Shown here: positions 37,827 through 46,247 of the stretch, piece by piece
Position numbering within the stretch: the first letter of the stretch is position 1
Layout: each line of letters opens with the position of its first letter
Translations under genes and position numbers: made by a program
Assembly (NCBI GenBank): GCA_012034075.1
Contig: JAAURD010000001.1
Coordinates: forward strand, 1 to 64,000
Source of the DNA: Chloroflexaceae bacterium
GTDB taxonomy: Bacteria; Chloroflexota; Chloroflexia; Chloroflexales; Chloroflexaceae
Direction of reading: 5' to 3'
DNA length: 64,000 nucleotides
Notes under the pieces: generated by a model
What the model saw: the letters and a program-made list of their open reading frames with translations, nothing else
Databases searched by the model: none
What the model was told of the DNA's origin: nothing

Positions 37827-38369
37827 ATGCCCTCGGCGACAACGCACGACCGTATTGCCCTGATTGCGGCTGCTGCTCTGACGGTTCCGACGTATGTGAT
37901 ACTGCACAGCGGGTTTCAGCAAGACCCAACCACGGCCTATCAAGGGACGCTGCTGGTGATCGGATCGCATCTGGTCGGCTCATGGTGGCTCTCGCCTGAT
38001 CTGGATATTGATGGCAGCATTGATGATCGCTGGGGTCCGCTCAGGCCGATCTGGCTGCCCTATATGAAGTTGGTGCCACACCGCCATTTTGTCTCCCATT
38101 CTGGTATTTCTGGTCTGTTTCGGTTGATCTATCTGCTGTTGATGATTGCTGGGCTGCTCTTTCTGATTAGCATGGCTGGTATGCTAGTAGGGGCACGCTT
38201 AAGCTATCATACCATGTTTTTTGATTGGCTCTGGGATGCCTTTCAGAACCAGTCGAGCCCACTCATCCTTTTGATGGTGGGGGTCGTCATCAGTGATATC
38301 ATTCATGTGGCAGCGGATTTGATTGATACGCGGCGCAAGCGCATGTTTCGGGGGGGCCGCCGGCGGTAA
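37827..38369 (+). CDS. DUF2227-type membrane metal-binding protein
   Basis: 180 residues starting MPSATTHDRI, with the family's motifs SWWLSPDLDIDGSIDDRWGPLRPIWLPYMKLVPHRHFVSHSG: His and Asp residues able to bind metal lie in the first half, followed by two membrane segments and the second ISDIIHVAADLI. The family is common in Cyanobacteria and Chloroflexota, and no function is established. Starts at ATG 37827. Confidence 0.75.
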   Translation: MPSATTHDRIALIAAAALTVPTYVILHSGFQQDPTTAYQGTLLVIGSHLVGSWWLSPDLDIDGSIDDRWGPLRPIWLPYMKLVPHRHFVSHSGISGLFRLIYLLLMIAGLLFLISMAGMLVGARLSYHTMFFDWLWDAFQNQSSPLILLMVGVVISDIIHVAADLIDTRRKRMFRGGRRR

Positions 38370-38401
38370 ATGCATGATGCCAGCGCAAGTGGGAATGATA
38401 G

Positions 38402-38475
38402 TGGCTGGGGAACAGGGAGTCGAACCCCAACTACCTGATCCAGAGTCAGGCGTTCTACCATTAAACTATTCCCCA
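38402..38475 (-). tRNA. tRNA-Gln (anticodon CTG)
   Basis: Read on the minus strand, the acceptor stem TGGGGAA pairs with TTCCCCA and the anticodon stem CCTGA/TCAGG encloses CTCTGGA, giving anticodon CTG. The discriminator is G and CCA is encoded at 38404-38402. It is co-oriented with tRNA-Leu just upstream. Confidence 0.93.
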
Positions 38476-38483
38476 GCGAGGTA

Positions 38484-38570
<87 letters not shown>

Positions 38571-38612
38571 TGAATAAAGAAAGACGGGCATCCCTACCCG
38601 TTGATGCATGGT

Positions 38613-38641
38613 ATGATACTACACATGCAATGATTTGTCAA
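38613..38641 (-). promoter_or_regulatory. Promoter of the tRNA-Leu/tRNA-Gln transcript
   Basis: On the minus strand TTGACA (38641-38636) and TATCAT (38618-38613) are 17 bases apart and about 43 bases upstream of tRNA-Leu. Confidence 0.75.
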
Positions 38642-38655
38642 TCATTCGGGCAAGA

Positions 38656-38686
38656 TTGCCATTGGCATTCAGGATCCTGGTATAAT
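38656..38686 (+). promoter_or_regulatory. Promoter of the LamG-like gene
   Basis: TTGCCA (38656-38661), a 19-base spacer and TATAAT (38681-38686) with an extended -10 (TGG) lie about 30 bases upstream of ATG 38718. Confidence 0.6.
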
Positions 38687-38717
38687 GGGGCAGGCGTAAC
38701 CCTATGGAGAATATTGC

Positions 38718-39679
38718 ATGGCAAAATCAGAAACAACACCATCAGATACAAGTTCGGATCTTCCCCGTCCCAAAACCAAAAGCAAAATACCTGGTTGGTT
38801 ACCACTGGTCATCATCCTGCTGATTGTGCAATTGCGATTGGCGTTGGTTTTATTCTCAGCTCTGGTGATCAGGGATCGGACGACGATCAAGCACCTGCCG
38901 CCGATACACCCACTGATCCCACGGCTGATTCAGCGGATGAAACTGCGCCGGCGGTTGCTGATGCGACTGAGACCAGCGACCAACCTACGGAGACCGCAAC
39001 CAGCGGTAGCGATGACACTGCCACGCCAACCGCCGACGATGCTGCTGACGATGCTACACAGACAGCACCACCGATCACGGCAACACCGCCACCGGCGCCA
39101 CCAGCCTCAGATGAGGTATCGCCGCCACCGGCTGATACCGGGTTTGTCGAGGATTTTAGCAGTAATGAGCGAAACTGGTCGGTGGGCGCACTTGAAACGG
39201 GCGAAACGACAACCATTGAAGATGGCGTCTTTAAGGTTCGCTGGAGTGGCACCGGCGCATCCTACGAGGTGTATAGTGGACAGACCTACACCGATTTTGC
39301 GGCCGAACTGGATTGTGCTTTGATCGAAGGCGGTGATAACGTCAGCTGCGGCATTGTGTTTGCCGAGGAGACAGGGGTCGGCTTGTATGAGTTTGAGGTA
39401 TTGAATACGCTCTACCGACTGAATCGCCAGGAAGGTGGTAATACGCCGATCACGCTGGTGAGCGGTGATCCTGGTGGCATGATGCAGGTCGGTCAAACCA
39501 ACCAGCTGCGCGTTGTGCGGCGCAACAATGAGATTCAGCTGTATCTCAATGATCAACTGTTAACGACGATGACCGATACCATGTTTGTTACTGGTCGGGT
39601 GGGTATTTCAACTAACTCGTATAGCGAAACTGGGGCTGAAATCTGGCTGGATAACTTGCGTATCGAGGTGCTGCCCTGA
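38718..39679 (+). CDS. Membrane-anchored protein with LamG/concanavalin-like domain (one-base shift)
   Basis: About 320 residues when joined. A short cytoplasmic segment, a membrane helix (LPLVIILLIV, then AIAIGVGFIL in the next frame) and an 85-residue linker rich in Asp, Ala and Thr lead to a beta-sandwich domain. That domain starts FVEDFSSNERNWSVG and ends IWLDNLRIEV, typical of the laminin-G/3-keto-disaccharide-hydrolase-like domains of Chloroflexota. Adding one base near 38825-38831 joins the frames. It is probably an extracellular sugar- or protein-binding module. Confidence 0.65.
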
Positions 39680-39703
39680 TACACGATGGCTGGTTTCCAT
39701 CCT

Positions 39704-39739
39704 AGCAAAGCGCACCCCGTGATCACCTGCATTTGGTAT
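39704..39739. repeat. Partial MITE-like repeat, copy D (right end only)
   Basis: The sequence CGTGATCACCTGCATTTGGT matches the right terminus of copies A to C; no left end is visible. Confidence 0.5.
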
Positions 39740-39756
39740 GCGCCGGAAACCGGACG

Positions 39757-39795
39757 CAATGGGGATGGGTCAAACGAACTGACCCATCCCCATTG
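39757..39795. terminator. Bidirectional terminator with 16-bp perfect stem
   Basis: CAATGGGGATGGGTCA (39757-39772), loop AACGAAC and TGACCCATCCCCATTG (39780-39795), between the convergent LamG-like and DUF11-like genes. Confidence 0.8.
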
Positions 39796-39833
39796 GAGAT
39801 GACTGGTGGTAACAGCCAGTCAGCAGGAAGCGT

Positions 39834-40571
39834 CTATTCTCCCGTGTTGGTAAAGGTTATTGCCGCAATGTTATTGTCCGGGCGAATATCGCGGCTGGTT
39901 GTGGTCACTGAGGCAAACAGGGTTGCATCATCAGCGGATGGTTCACTTACCACTTCGGTGGTAATTTGTACCACAACGACATCGCCGAGAGCCATCGGAA
40001 ATTGTCGTGGGATAGTGACCGAAACTGTTTGATCATAGATCGCCAGATGGCCCCAGCTGGTTTTGGTCAACGCATTGTACACATCATCATACTGCACGAT
40101 GCGCAAAAATGAAGGGATTTGATGCAGAACGGCGACTTCATTGGCCGGGGCACCGCCGTCGACATAGCTGATGGTTGCAAAAATAACGAATTGATCACCA
40201 ACTTGCACCGTATCGGCACTGGTTTCCAAGGTGACTACCAGATCGACATAGCCTGGCTGTGATGACTCTATGCGTCGTTTTGCGGGTTCTTCGGGTTCTT
40301 CGGGTTCTTCGGGTTCTTCGGGTTCTTCGGGTTCTTCGGGTTCTTCGGGTTCTTCGGGCTCTTCGGGCTCTTCCGGATCATCGGGAGGTTCAGCTGGTGG
40401 TCGTGGTGGTAATTCGCCGTTATCCTGAAAGACAGATGGATGGACAGGATGACTTGGCTGCATGGGCGCTGCCTGGGTTGTATCGGCAAAACCCAGACAA
40501 CCAAGCATGGTCAGGGCCAGCACCACTATGGCGGTACTCAACCCCTGGACATACCGAACAAGTATTCTCAT
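39834..40571 (-). CDS. Exported DUF11-like repeat-linker protein
   Basis: 245 residues. A signal peptide (MRILVRYVQGLSTAIVVLAL to about residue 33) is followed by a proline-rich segment, ten Glu-Glu-Pro repeats and one DUF11-like beta domain (VDLVVTLETSADTVQVGDQFVIFATISYVDGG...NNIAAITFTN). Such domains form stalks on surface proteins. There is no sortase or PEP-CTERM tail, so it is probably secreted or loosely attached. ATG 40571 has AAAGGAG seven bases upstream. Confidence 0.7.
   Translation of the reverse strand: MRILVRYVQGLSTAIVVLALTMLGCLGFADTTQAAPMQPSHPVHPSVFQDNGELPPRPPAEPPDDPEEPEEPEEPEEPEEPEEPEEPEEPEEPEEPAKRRIESSQPGYVDLVVTLETSADTVQVGDQFVIFATISYVDGGAPANEVAVLHQIPSFLRIVQYDDVYNALTKTSWGHLAIYDQTVSVTIPRQFPMALGDVVVVQITTEVVSEPSADDATLFASVTTTSRDIRPDNNIAAITFTNTGE
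40284..40373. repeat. 9-bp tandem repeat encoding (EEP)10
   Basis: Ten copies of GGGTTCTTC (plus strand), the last two with a single T-to-C change, inside the DUF11-like gene. Such near-perfect arrays change length by slippage without shifting frame. Confidence 0.9.
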
Positions 40572-40856
40572 TATACACTCTCCTTTGAAACTGAAATAGG
40601 CAGAAGCCTTTGATGCATGTGCAACCACAATATGATCTATTGTAACACACATTGTCATTGATCTGTCATGATAAAATCGGCAAATTCTAGGTATCAGCAA
40701 AGAAGAGCGGTATTTAGCATCGGTCTAATGCGCCATACTATGGCATCAACAGCGATCATACATACTGCAAAGTAATAACGACACTGGTACATACGATACA
40801 CATTGCTCATGGAGATACAAAAGGGTGCTCTCTCATGAGTATACGACAGATTGTCG

Positions 40857-41276
40857 TTATGTATTGGCTTGGTTGTGCTCAAGCTCGGCCAGGCGTGTTT
40901 CGAGCATGGCGATGCGTAACTCCAGGTTGCGTTGTTGCGGGGAGGCTGGTGCAATTTTGTGTTGCTGTGCGTGGTTGAGCTGCTGTCGTAGTTGATCAAT
41001 CTGGATGTCTTCTTCCAATCGGGCGAGACGTTGCTCGATTGACTCGGTTGCTTCATGGTATGTTTCGGCGGTTTTTGCTTCATCGGCCTGCAGGGCTTTT
41101 TGGAGCTGCAACAGGCCATCGCGCCAGCCCTGGTAATACATCTGTCTGGCACGTTCGGCGGTGACACTGCCATATGGCGTTGTATGCGCCGCTGATGCCG
41201 AGCGTGCCTGTGCGTCGAGATGTTGTTGTATGGTGTCTAATGCGTGTTGTATTTGCTGGTTTGGTGTGGTGTTCAT
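40857..41276 (-). CDS. Coiled-coil protein of unknown function
   Basis: 139 residues, no family recognised. Heptad-like spacing over most of the length (IEQRLARLEEDIQIDQLRQQLNHAQQ, LELRIAMLETRLAELEH) suggests a long coiled coil; there is no signal peptide or membrane segment. It follows the DUF507 gene by 15 bases and is probably in the same transcript. No good ribosome binding site is seen. Confidence 0.55.
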   Translation of the reverse strand: MNTTPNQQIQHALDTIQQHLDAQARSASAAHTTPYGSVTAERARQMYYQGWRDGLLQLQKALQADEAKTAETYHEATESIEQRLARLEEDIQIDQLRQQLNHAQQHKIAPASPQQRNLELRIAMLETRLAELEHNQANT

Positions 41277-41291
41277 TGTTTCATTCGTTAT

Positions 41292-41591
41292 CTAAATGAT
41301 ATAGCCGCGCTTACGCGCAATCTCTTCTTTGTGCTTGCGAAAGAGGATGTCGCGCTCGGTTCCTTTAATTTCGCGACTATACGTTGCTAGTACCTTTTCA
41401 ACTTCGTCGTCGATTTCTTCTTCACGTTTCAAATCTTCAATGATAAAGTCATACAGCTGTTTCACGCGGGCGGCTCGCCCTTGCTGCGGTTTGACTCCGC
41501 GTGACTCTTTATAGCTGACCAGCTCACGTTGTACCAGTTCATCGTGCAAACGTTCGGTGATACGGCGTACTTTATCTTCAGATAATCGCAT
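41292..41591 (-). CDS. DUF507-family protein
   Basis: 99 residues. The start MRLSEDKVRRITERLHDEL and the end LFRKHKEEIARKRGYII match DUF507, a small conserved protein of unknown function. Helical throughout and highly charged. A GGAAG-type site precedes ATG 41591. Confidence 0.85.
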   Translation of the reverse strand: MRLSEDKVRRITERLHDELVQRELVSYKESRGVKPQQGRAARVKQLYDFIIEDLKREEEIDDEVEKVLATYSREIKGTERDILFRKHKEEIARKRGYII

Positions 41592-41648
41592 GCGAGAGCT
41601 TCCTTTCGAGCATAGATCACGATCTTCTCAGATGATTCTACCATAAAC

Positions 41649-42848
41649 TCAAGCCGAACGATGGTCTGGTTCAACCGAATGGGTCGTTTGACGGACTACG
41701 CGCCGCACCACATAGAGTGGGCGTTGTTTCACCTCTTCAAAAATACGCCCGACATATTCGCCCATTACACCGAGCGTGATGAGTTGAATACCCGAGAGAA
41801 AGAAGATCGCCACTGTGAGCGTGGCAAAACCGGGCGGGCTCAGGCCAACGGTTAATTTCTTAATGGTGTAGAAAATCGCAATAAAAATGGAGAGGAGCGA
41901 AATCGCTAGCCCCACCATCATGATGAACTTGAGCGGCATATAACTAAAGGAGATGATGCCATCCAGCGCAAGGCGTATCAGGCGGGTCAGCGTATATTTG
42001 GGTTGACCGGCATGGCGAGCATGCCGCTCATAGGCCAGACCGGTTTGGCGTAAGCCAACCCAGCTGCGTATACCACGCACAAAGCGGTTGCGTTCGGGCA
42101 TGGCGGTGAGCATATCAACGACACGTCGATCCATAATGCAGAAGTCACCTGAGTCGAGGGGGATCTCAATATGGGCTGCACGCTGCAACAGACGGTAGAA
42201 GAGTTTGTAGGACATTTGTTTGAGCCAGCCCTCTTTGCGCTGTGTGCGAATAGCATAGACAACATCGTAGCCTTCTTGCCAGCGGTGAATAAACTGGGGC
42301 AGCGCTTCAGGCGGATCTTGCAAATCGGAGTCCATGACAATCACGCCACGGCCACGGCTTTGTGCCAGGCCAGCACTGATGGCAATCTGGTGACCAAAGT
42401 TGCGTGCTAGTTCTACGGCAACCACACGCTGATCCTGTGCCGAAAGGGCTTCGAGTTGCGCCAGGCTGCTATCATGGCTGCCGTCATCGACAAAAACCAG
42501 CTCGTATTGCAAACCGGTTGCATCGAGCACGGTGGTCAGGCGCTGGTACAATTCGGGCAGATTCTCTTCCTCGTTATACACTGGTAATACCACTGAGATA
42601 TCGGGTGGCAGCGGTGATAGGAGCATCTCTTCGAGTGGTTGATGTAATCCGGCCACTGTGGCACCGTTGGTATGGCTGAGCACATGGGCCAGTGATTGGC
42701 AGAAGTGGAGTGCTGCCAGAGGGTCGCTGGTGGGAATGGCAGCAAGAGGCCCAGGACAAGCCGTATGAACTGACTCAACACCATTCAGTGTATCAGCGGT
42801 ATGGTTGGGTTGGATTGCAGGTGGCAGCGAACCGGACACAGATGACAT
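41649..42848 (-). CDS. GtrB/DPM-like membrane glycosyltransferase, family 2
   Basis: 399 residues. An N-terminal extension of about 80 residues has no recognisable fold. The GT2 domain starts ISVVLPVYNEEENLPELYQRL and has FVDDGSHDSS and the DSDLQDPPE metal site. Two C-terminal membrane segments (FIMMVGLAISLLSIFIAIFY, ATLTVAIFFLSGIQLITLGVMGEYVGR) place it with polyprenyl-phosphate sugar synthases. It probably makes undecaprenyl-phosphate glucose or mannose. An internal start near residue 75-85 is possible. Confidence 0.85.
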   Translation of the reverse strand: MSSVSGSLPPAIQPNHTADTLNGVESVHTACPGPLAAIPTSDPLAALHFCQSLAHVLSHTNGATVAGLHQPLEEMLLSPLPPDISVVLPVYNEEENLPELYQRLTTVLDATGLQYELVFVDDGSHDSSLAQLEALSAQDQRVVAVELARNFGHQIAISAGLAQSRGRGVIVMDSDLQDPPEALPQFIHRWQEGYDVVYAIRTQRKEGWLKQMSYKLFYRLLQRAAHIEIPLDSGDFCIMDRRVVDMLTAMPERNRFVRGIRSWVGLRQTGLAYERHARHAGQPKYTLTRLIRLALDGIISFSYMPLKFIMMVGLAISLLSIFIAIFYTIKKLTVGLSPPGFATLTVAIFFLSGIQLITLGVMGEYVGRIFEEVKQRPLYVVRRVVRQTTHSVEPDHRSA

Positions 42849-43052
42849 TCCTCTTTATGCAATACACTGGCTCTGGACGCGGAACTGCTCCTTGCCCAGA
42901 ATCCGGCTTATTCCCTTCAGTTTTATTATAGAAGAACAATGGGGCGCTGTCCATAGCAATTCTGATGACTATGGCATTCTTGCGTATTCAGACGTTTCTC
43001 GTTTCATAGGTTTGGATATTTGTTGTGTGTGTTCGTTTTCACGCCACATTGT
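42849..43052. other. Intergenic region before ppa
   Basis: About 200 bases between the divergent GT2 and ppa genes hold no gene I can support; the start region of both transcripts lies here. Confidence 0.4.
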
Positions 43053-43061
43053 GCTATAATA
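43053..43061 (+). promoter_or_regulatory. Extended -10 promoter of ppa
   Basis: TGCTATAAT at 43053-43061. The transcript would have a leader of roughly 145 bases containing a 9-bp inverted repeat (GGCAAGCAG with CTGCTTGCC) at about 43074-43108. Confidence 0.6.
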
Positions 43062-43213
43062 GACAACGGATAGGCAAGCAGCGGCAAGATGCCCGGGACT
43101 GCTTGCCCAAAACATACAACGAAACCGTTTGAACCGGTGATACTGAACACCCTATGCTAACATCGCAAACCAAAAGCGTAAGATCCGGTGTTTATGTGTA
43201 AGAGAGGTTGTCA

Positions 43214-43837
43214 ATGTCGGTGAACCTGTGGCACGATCTGGAAGTTGGGCCAGACGCTCCCAATATTATCAATGTGATTGTTGAGATTCCCAAAGGATCA
43301 CGCAATAAATACGAATACCACAAAACCTCGGGGGCTTTTAAGCTTGACCGTGTGCTTTACTCACCCGTGCATTATCCTGGTGATTATGGCTTTGTTCCGC
43401 AAACCTACTATACCGATGGTGACCCGCTAGACGTGCTGGTGATGACAAATCTGCCTACGTTTACTGGCTGTATTGTTGAGGCGCGTCCAATTGGTCTCTT
43501 TCGGATGCTGGACAAAGGTGATGCCGACGATAAGGTACTGGCTGTGTTGCACTACGATCCCTTCTTCCAGGAATATAGTGATTACCAGGACCTGCCACAA
43601 CATTACCTGCGCGAAGTTGAACACTTTTTTACGGTATATAAAGATCTGGAAGGCACACGGGTAGAGCCGGTGGGCTGGGAAAATGCAGCCTATGCGAAAG
43701 AACGTATCTATTTTGCGATAGATCATTACTGGGATATGCGAGCTGGTCGCCTGAATCGTCCGGTGCCAAGTCCGGCTGCGATACTCCAGCCGCAAAATCA
43801 GGCACAGCCGCAACCACAAACGTATGAACACGAATAA
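43214..43837 (+). CDS. ppa: Inorganic pyrophosphatase (family I)
   Basis: 207 residues. It hydrolyses pyrophosphate to drive biosynthesis. The active-site blocks are EIPKGSRNKYEYHKTSGAFKLDR, YPGDYGFVPQTYYTDGDPLDVLV (the DxDPxD-type metal site) and DLPQHYLREVEHFFTVYKDLE. ATG 43214 has AGAGAGG seven bases upstream. A Pro/Gln-rich C-terminal tail of about 25 residues is extra compared with many homologues. Confidence 0.95.
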   Translation: MSVNLWHDLEVGPDAPNIINVIVEIPKGSRNKYEYHKTSGAFKLDRVLYSPVHYPGDYGFVPQTYYTDGDPLDVLVMTNLPTFTGCIVEARPIGLFRMLDKGDADDKVLAVLHYDPFFQEYSDYQDLPQHYLREVEHFFTVYKDLEGTRVEPVGWENAAYAKERIYFAIDHYWDMRAGRLNRPVPSPAAILQPQNQAQPQPQTYEHE

Positions 43838-43873
43838 GAGGGGCATGTTGTGCGCATACCATAAGAGAATCGC

Positions 43874-44356
43874 GTGCAGTATGATCATGTAGGTATGACA
43901 ACACATCATCTTCGTTCAGATGCACGGACACAACGCACGGTCTATTCGGCCGGCGGGGTCCTTTATCGTTCGCATGAAAACCATGTTGAAGTGGTCTTGA
44001 TCGCCACCGATAAAGGATCACGCTGGGGCTTACCCAAAGGGCATGTGCATCGTGGCGAAACCGCCGAAAACGCAGCGACGCGTGAGGTTGCCGAAGAGAC
44101 GGGCCTGACATCACAGGTGGTGGGGCATCTGGCAACAACAGAGTACTGGTTTCGGTCTGGTCCAGCCCGTATCCATAAATACGTTGACTTCTTTTTACTG
44201 CGTCATATCGGAGGGAGACTGGTGCCTCAAGAAACAGAGGTAGACGATGCTCGCTGGTTTGAACTGGTCGAAGCTGTAGAGCTGGCCTTTTTTGAACGCG
44301 AACGAGCAGTCCTCGAACAGGTTCATACCCTCTGGCGGAGCAATAAACTGGTGTAG
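43874..44356 (+). CDS. Nudix hydrolase
   Basis: 160 residues. The Nudix box GHVHRGETAENAATREVAEETG lies near residue 57, after KGSRWGLPK. It should hydrolyse a nucleoside diphosphate derivative, with the exact substrate unknown. Two starts are possible: GTG 43874 after an AAGAGA site, or ATG 43895. It lies between ppa and ybeY in one direction. Confidence 0.85.
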   Translation: MQYDHVGMTTHHLRSDARTQRTVYSAGGVLYRSHENHVEVVLIATDKGSRWGLPKGHVHRGETAENAATREVAEETGLTSQVVGHLATTEYWFRSGPARIHKYVDFFLLRHIGGRLVPQETEVDDARWFELVEAVELAFFERERAVLEQVHTLWRSNKLV

Positions 44357-44396
44357 CTGGCTATGTCACAGCTTGTCCCAGGGATGACTCTCCCCC

Positions 44397-44888
44397 ATGG
44401 TCGGTGTCCATGTGGCACCGTCAGTAGATTCTGCTGTCGATCTTCCTCTGATTCAGCGTACTGTTGCGCTGGTGCTTAAGTACGAATGCGTGGGTGAGCC
44501 AATTGAAGTGGGTGTATTTGTTGCTGATGATACCGCTTTGCAACAGTATAACCGGCTCTATCGAGGAATAGATGCTCCGACCGATGTTCTCTCATTTGTG
44601 AATGATACCGATGAAACGCCGTTTCAATCGCTCTCTCGCTATCGCTATCTTGGTGACCTGGCTCTTTCGTATGAACGGGTACAGGCTCAGGCAACACAGT
44701 ATGGTCATGCCGTAGAACGTGAACTGGCGTATCTGGTGACCCATGGCATGTTGCACCTGCTCGGCTATGATCATGAGCGAGACGAGGCTGAAGCGAACCT
44801 GATGCGCTCGCATGAAGAAGCTATTATGCATTTGTTGGGATTATCACGCTTGGCATCCGATAGCGATTCATTTGCATTATCGCCCTGA
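44397..44888 (+). CDS. ybeY: rRNA maturation endoribonuclease YbeY
   Basis: 163 residues with the zinc-binding HGMLHLLGYDHE motif (three His). YbeY acts in 16S rRNA 3'-end maturation and 70S quality control. The core ADDTALQQYNRLYRGIDAPTDVLSF is also conserved. The ribosome binding site is weak. Confidence 0.93.
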   Translation: MVGVHVAPSVDSAVDLPLIQRTVALVLKYECVGEPIEVGVFVADDTALQQYNRLYRGIDAPTDVLSFVNDTDETPFQSLSRYRYLGDLALSYERVQAQATQYGHAVERELAYLVTHGMLHLLGYDHERDEAEANLMRSHEEAIMHLLGLSRLASDSDSFALSP

Positions 44889-44974
44889 CATGGGTTTGTT
44901 GTGTGTCTTACAATGTGTCTGAACACCATATTCAACGTATCATGAGCGATATACTATAGCGTTGGAGAGGAGCC

Positions 44975-46021
44975 GTGAACATGATCCGTTTTGGTATTTG
45001 TCCGTGTGTGCAAAGCCCACCCGATGGGCAACATCTGCAACAGCGCTGGCAAGAGGCCCTGGCTGAGGCCCAGGTAGCAGATGAAGCAGGTTTTGACCTG
45101 TGTGTCTTGACCGAGCACCATCAGCAATCTGATGGCTACTTCCCCAACCCCTTGCTGGCAGCGGCAGCAGTAGCAGCAGTTACGCGCCGTATCTATGTTG
45201 GTTGTGCGGTATCTATCTTGACTGTTCACCATCCGGTGCAGGTGGCCGAAGATGCCTTTCAGCTTGATGTGATGTCTGGTGGACGCCTCTTTCTGGGGTT
45301 GGGATCAGGCTATTCGGCGGATGACTATGCCTGCTATCAGGTGAATATGAACCACCGTCCCTCGCTCTTTGAAGAGGCATTGCAGATCCTCCATCAGGCA
45401 CGTACTGGTGCTGCTATCGACTTCCGGGGCAAACGCTATACCACAGGTGCGGTGAACGTCTATCCGCGACCGGTGCAGCAGCCCCTGCCGCTGTATGTTG
45501 GCGCCTGGTCTGTCCCTGGTCTTGAACGCACCGCCCGCCTGGCAGATGGTTGGATTACTGATGTTGTCAATACACGACCGACTCTGAAAGGACTGGCCCA
45601 AATCTATCGCGAAGCGTGTGCCACCGAGGGCAAAAAGCCAGAGGTTCTGGTGATGCGCGAAGGGTTTTGTGCTGCAACACGTGAAGCAGCGCAACAACGG
45701 TATGAAGCAGCGATTGTCAGTTCACATCGGCTCTACTATCAATTTGGTGCGTACAACCGTGAGCTTGAACCATGGATGGCAGCTGTTCCCTCGGCCGACC
45801 AGTTGACGCTTGAGCATATTCAAGCTGATCGTTTTATTCTGGGTGACCCACAGGAATGTATTGCCGAGATTGAGCGCTATATTGCAGAATTGGGTGCGAC
45901 AACGTTTATTTTACGCATGCGTCACCCTGATGGCCCATCGCATGCCGAGACTCTGGAGTCCATCCGGATTTTTGCGGAACAGGTGATACCGTATTTTCGT
46001 GAGCGCTATGGTTCTGCGTAG
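44975..46021 (+). CDS. LLM-class (luciferase-like) flavin-dependent oxidoreductase
   Basis: 348 residues with the bacterial luciferase-like barrel: IRFGICPCVQ at the N-terminus, EHHQQSDGYFPNPLL, the F420/FMN-binding stretch VGCAVSILTVHHPVQVAEDAFQLDVMSGGRLFLGLGSGY, and YVGAWSVPGLERTARLADGWI. Substrate unknown, possibly an F420- or FMN-dependent reduction. It is the last gene before tRNA-His, which is on the other strand. Confidence 0.85.
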   Translation: MNMIRFGICPCVQSPPDGQHLQQRWQEALAEAQVADEAGFDLCVLTEHHQQSDGYFPNPLLAAAAVAAVTRRIYVGCAVSILTVHHPVQVAEDAFQLDVMSGGRLFLGLGSGYSADDYACYQVNMNHRPSLFEEALQILHQARTGAAIDFRGKRYTTGAVNVYPRPVQQPLPLYVGAWSVPGLERTARLADGWITDVVNTRPTLKGLAQIYREACATEGKKPEVLVMREGFCAATREAAQQRYEAAIVSSHRLYYQFGAYNRELEPWMAAVPSADQLTLEHIQADRFILGDPQECIAEIERYIAELGATTFILRMRHPDGPSHAETLESIRIFAEQVIPYFRERYGSA

Positions 46022-46040
46022 GAAAGGCGGGGTAGAAGGC

Positions 46041-46118
46041 TGGAACCGGGAACGGGACTTGAACCCGTGACCTCCTGATCCACAATCAGGCGCTCTGACC
46101 AACTGAGCTATCCCGGCC
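46041..46118 (-). tRNA. tRNA-His (anticodon GTG) with atypical U73
   Basis: Acceptor stem GCCGGGA/TCCCGGT, D arm GCTCAGTTGGTCAGAGC, anticodon stem CCTGA/TCAGG with loop TTGTGGA (GTG), T arm ACGGG-TTCAAGT-CCCGT, and CCA encoded (46043-46041). G-1 is encoded at 46118, but position 73 is T (46044) instead of the C that pairs with G-1 in bacteria. G1 and U72 also form a wobble. Confidence 0.85.
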
Positions 46119-46140
46119 GAAAGCCGCAACTATTCTGGTT

Positions 46141-46169
46141 ATTATACCCTACATCGCGGAGAGAATCAA
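46141..46169 (-). promoter_or_regulatory. Promoter of tRNA-His
   Basis: On the minus strand TTGATT (46169-46164), 17 bases, TATAAT (46146-46141), about 23 bases before the tRNA. Confidence 0.8.
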
Positions 46170-46188
46170 GTACGGCATGAGCATACGA

Positions 46189-46220
46189 TGCTACAGGCAC
46201 AGTATGCTGCGCCTGTAGCA
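46189..46220 (-). terminator. Hairpin downstream of the pst operon
   Basis: TGCTACAGGC (46189-46198) pairs with GCCTGTAGCA (46211-46220), a 10-bp stem located 28 bases after pstB. There is no T run, so it may need Rho or act as an mRNA 3'-end protector. Confidence 0.55.
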
Positions 46221-46247
46221 AATTGGTGCAGGTGACGAAGCAATGCT

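Noticed and set aside
38583-38601. ACGGG/CCCGT hairpin upstream of tRNA-Leu as a terminator
   Set aside because: It lies between the promoter and the tRNA, with a short stem; it is more likely part of the tRNA leader or chance.
40284-40373. CRISPR-like array
   Set aside because: The units are 9 bases with no spacers and lie in frame inside a coding region; it is an amino-acid repeat.
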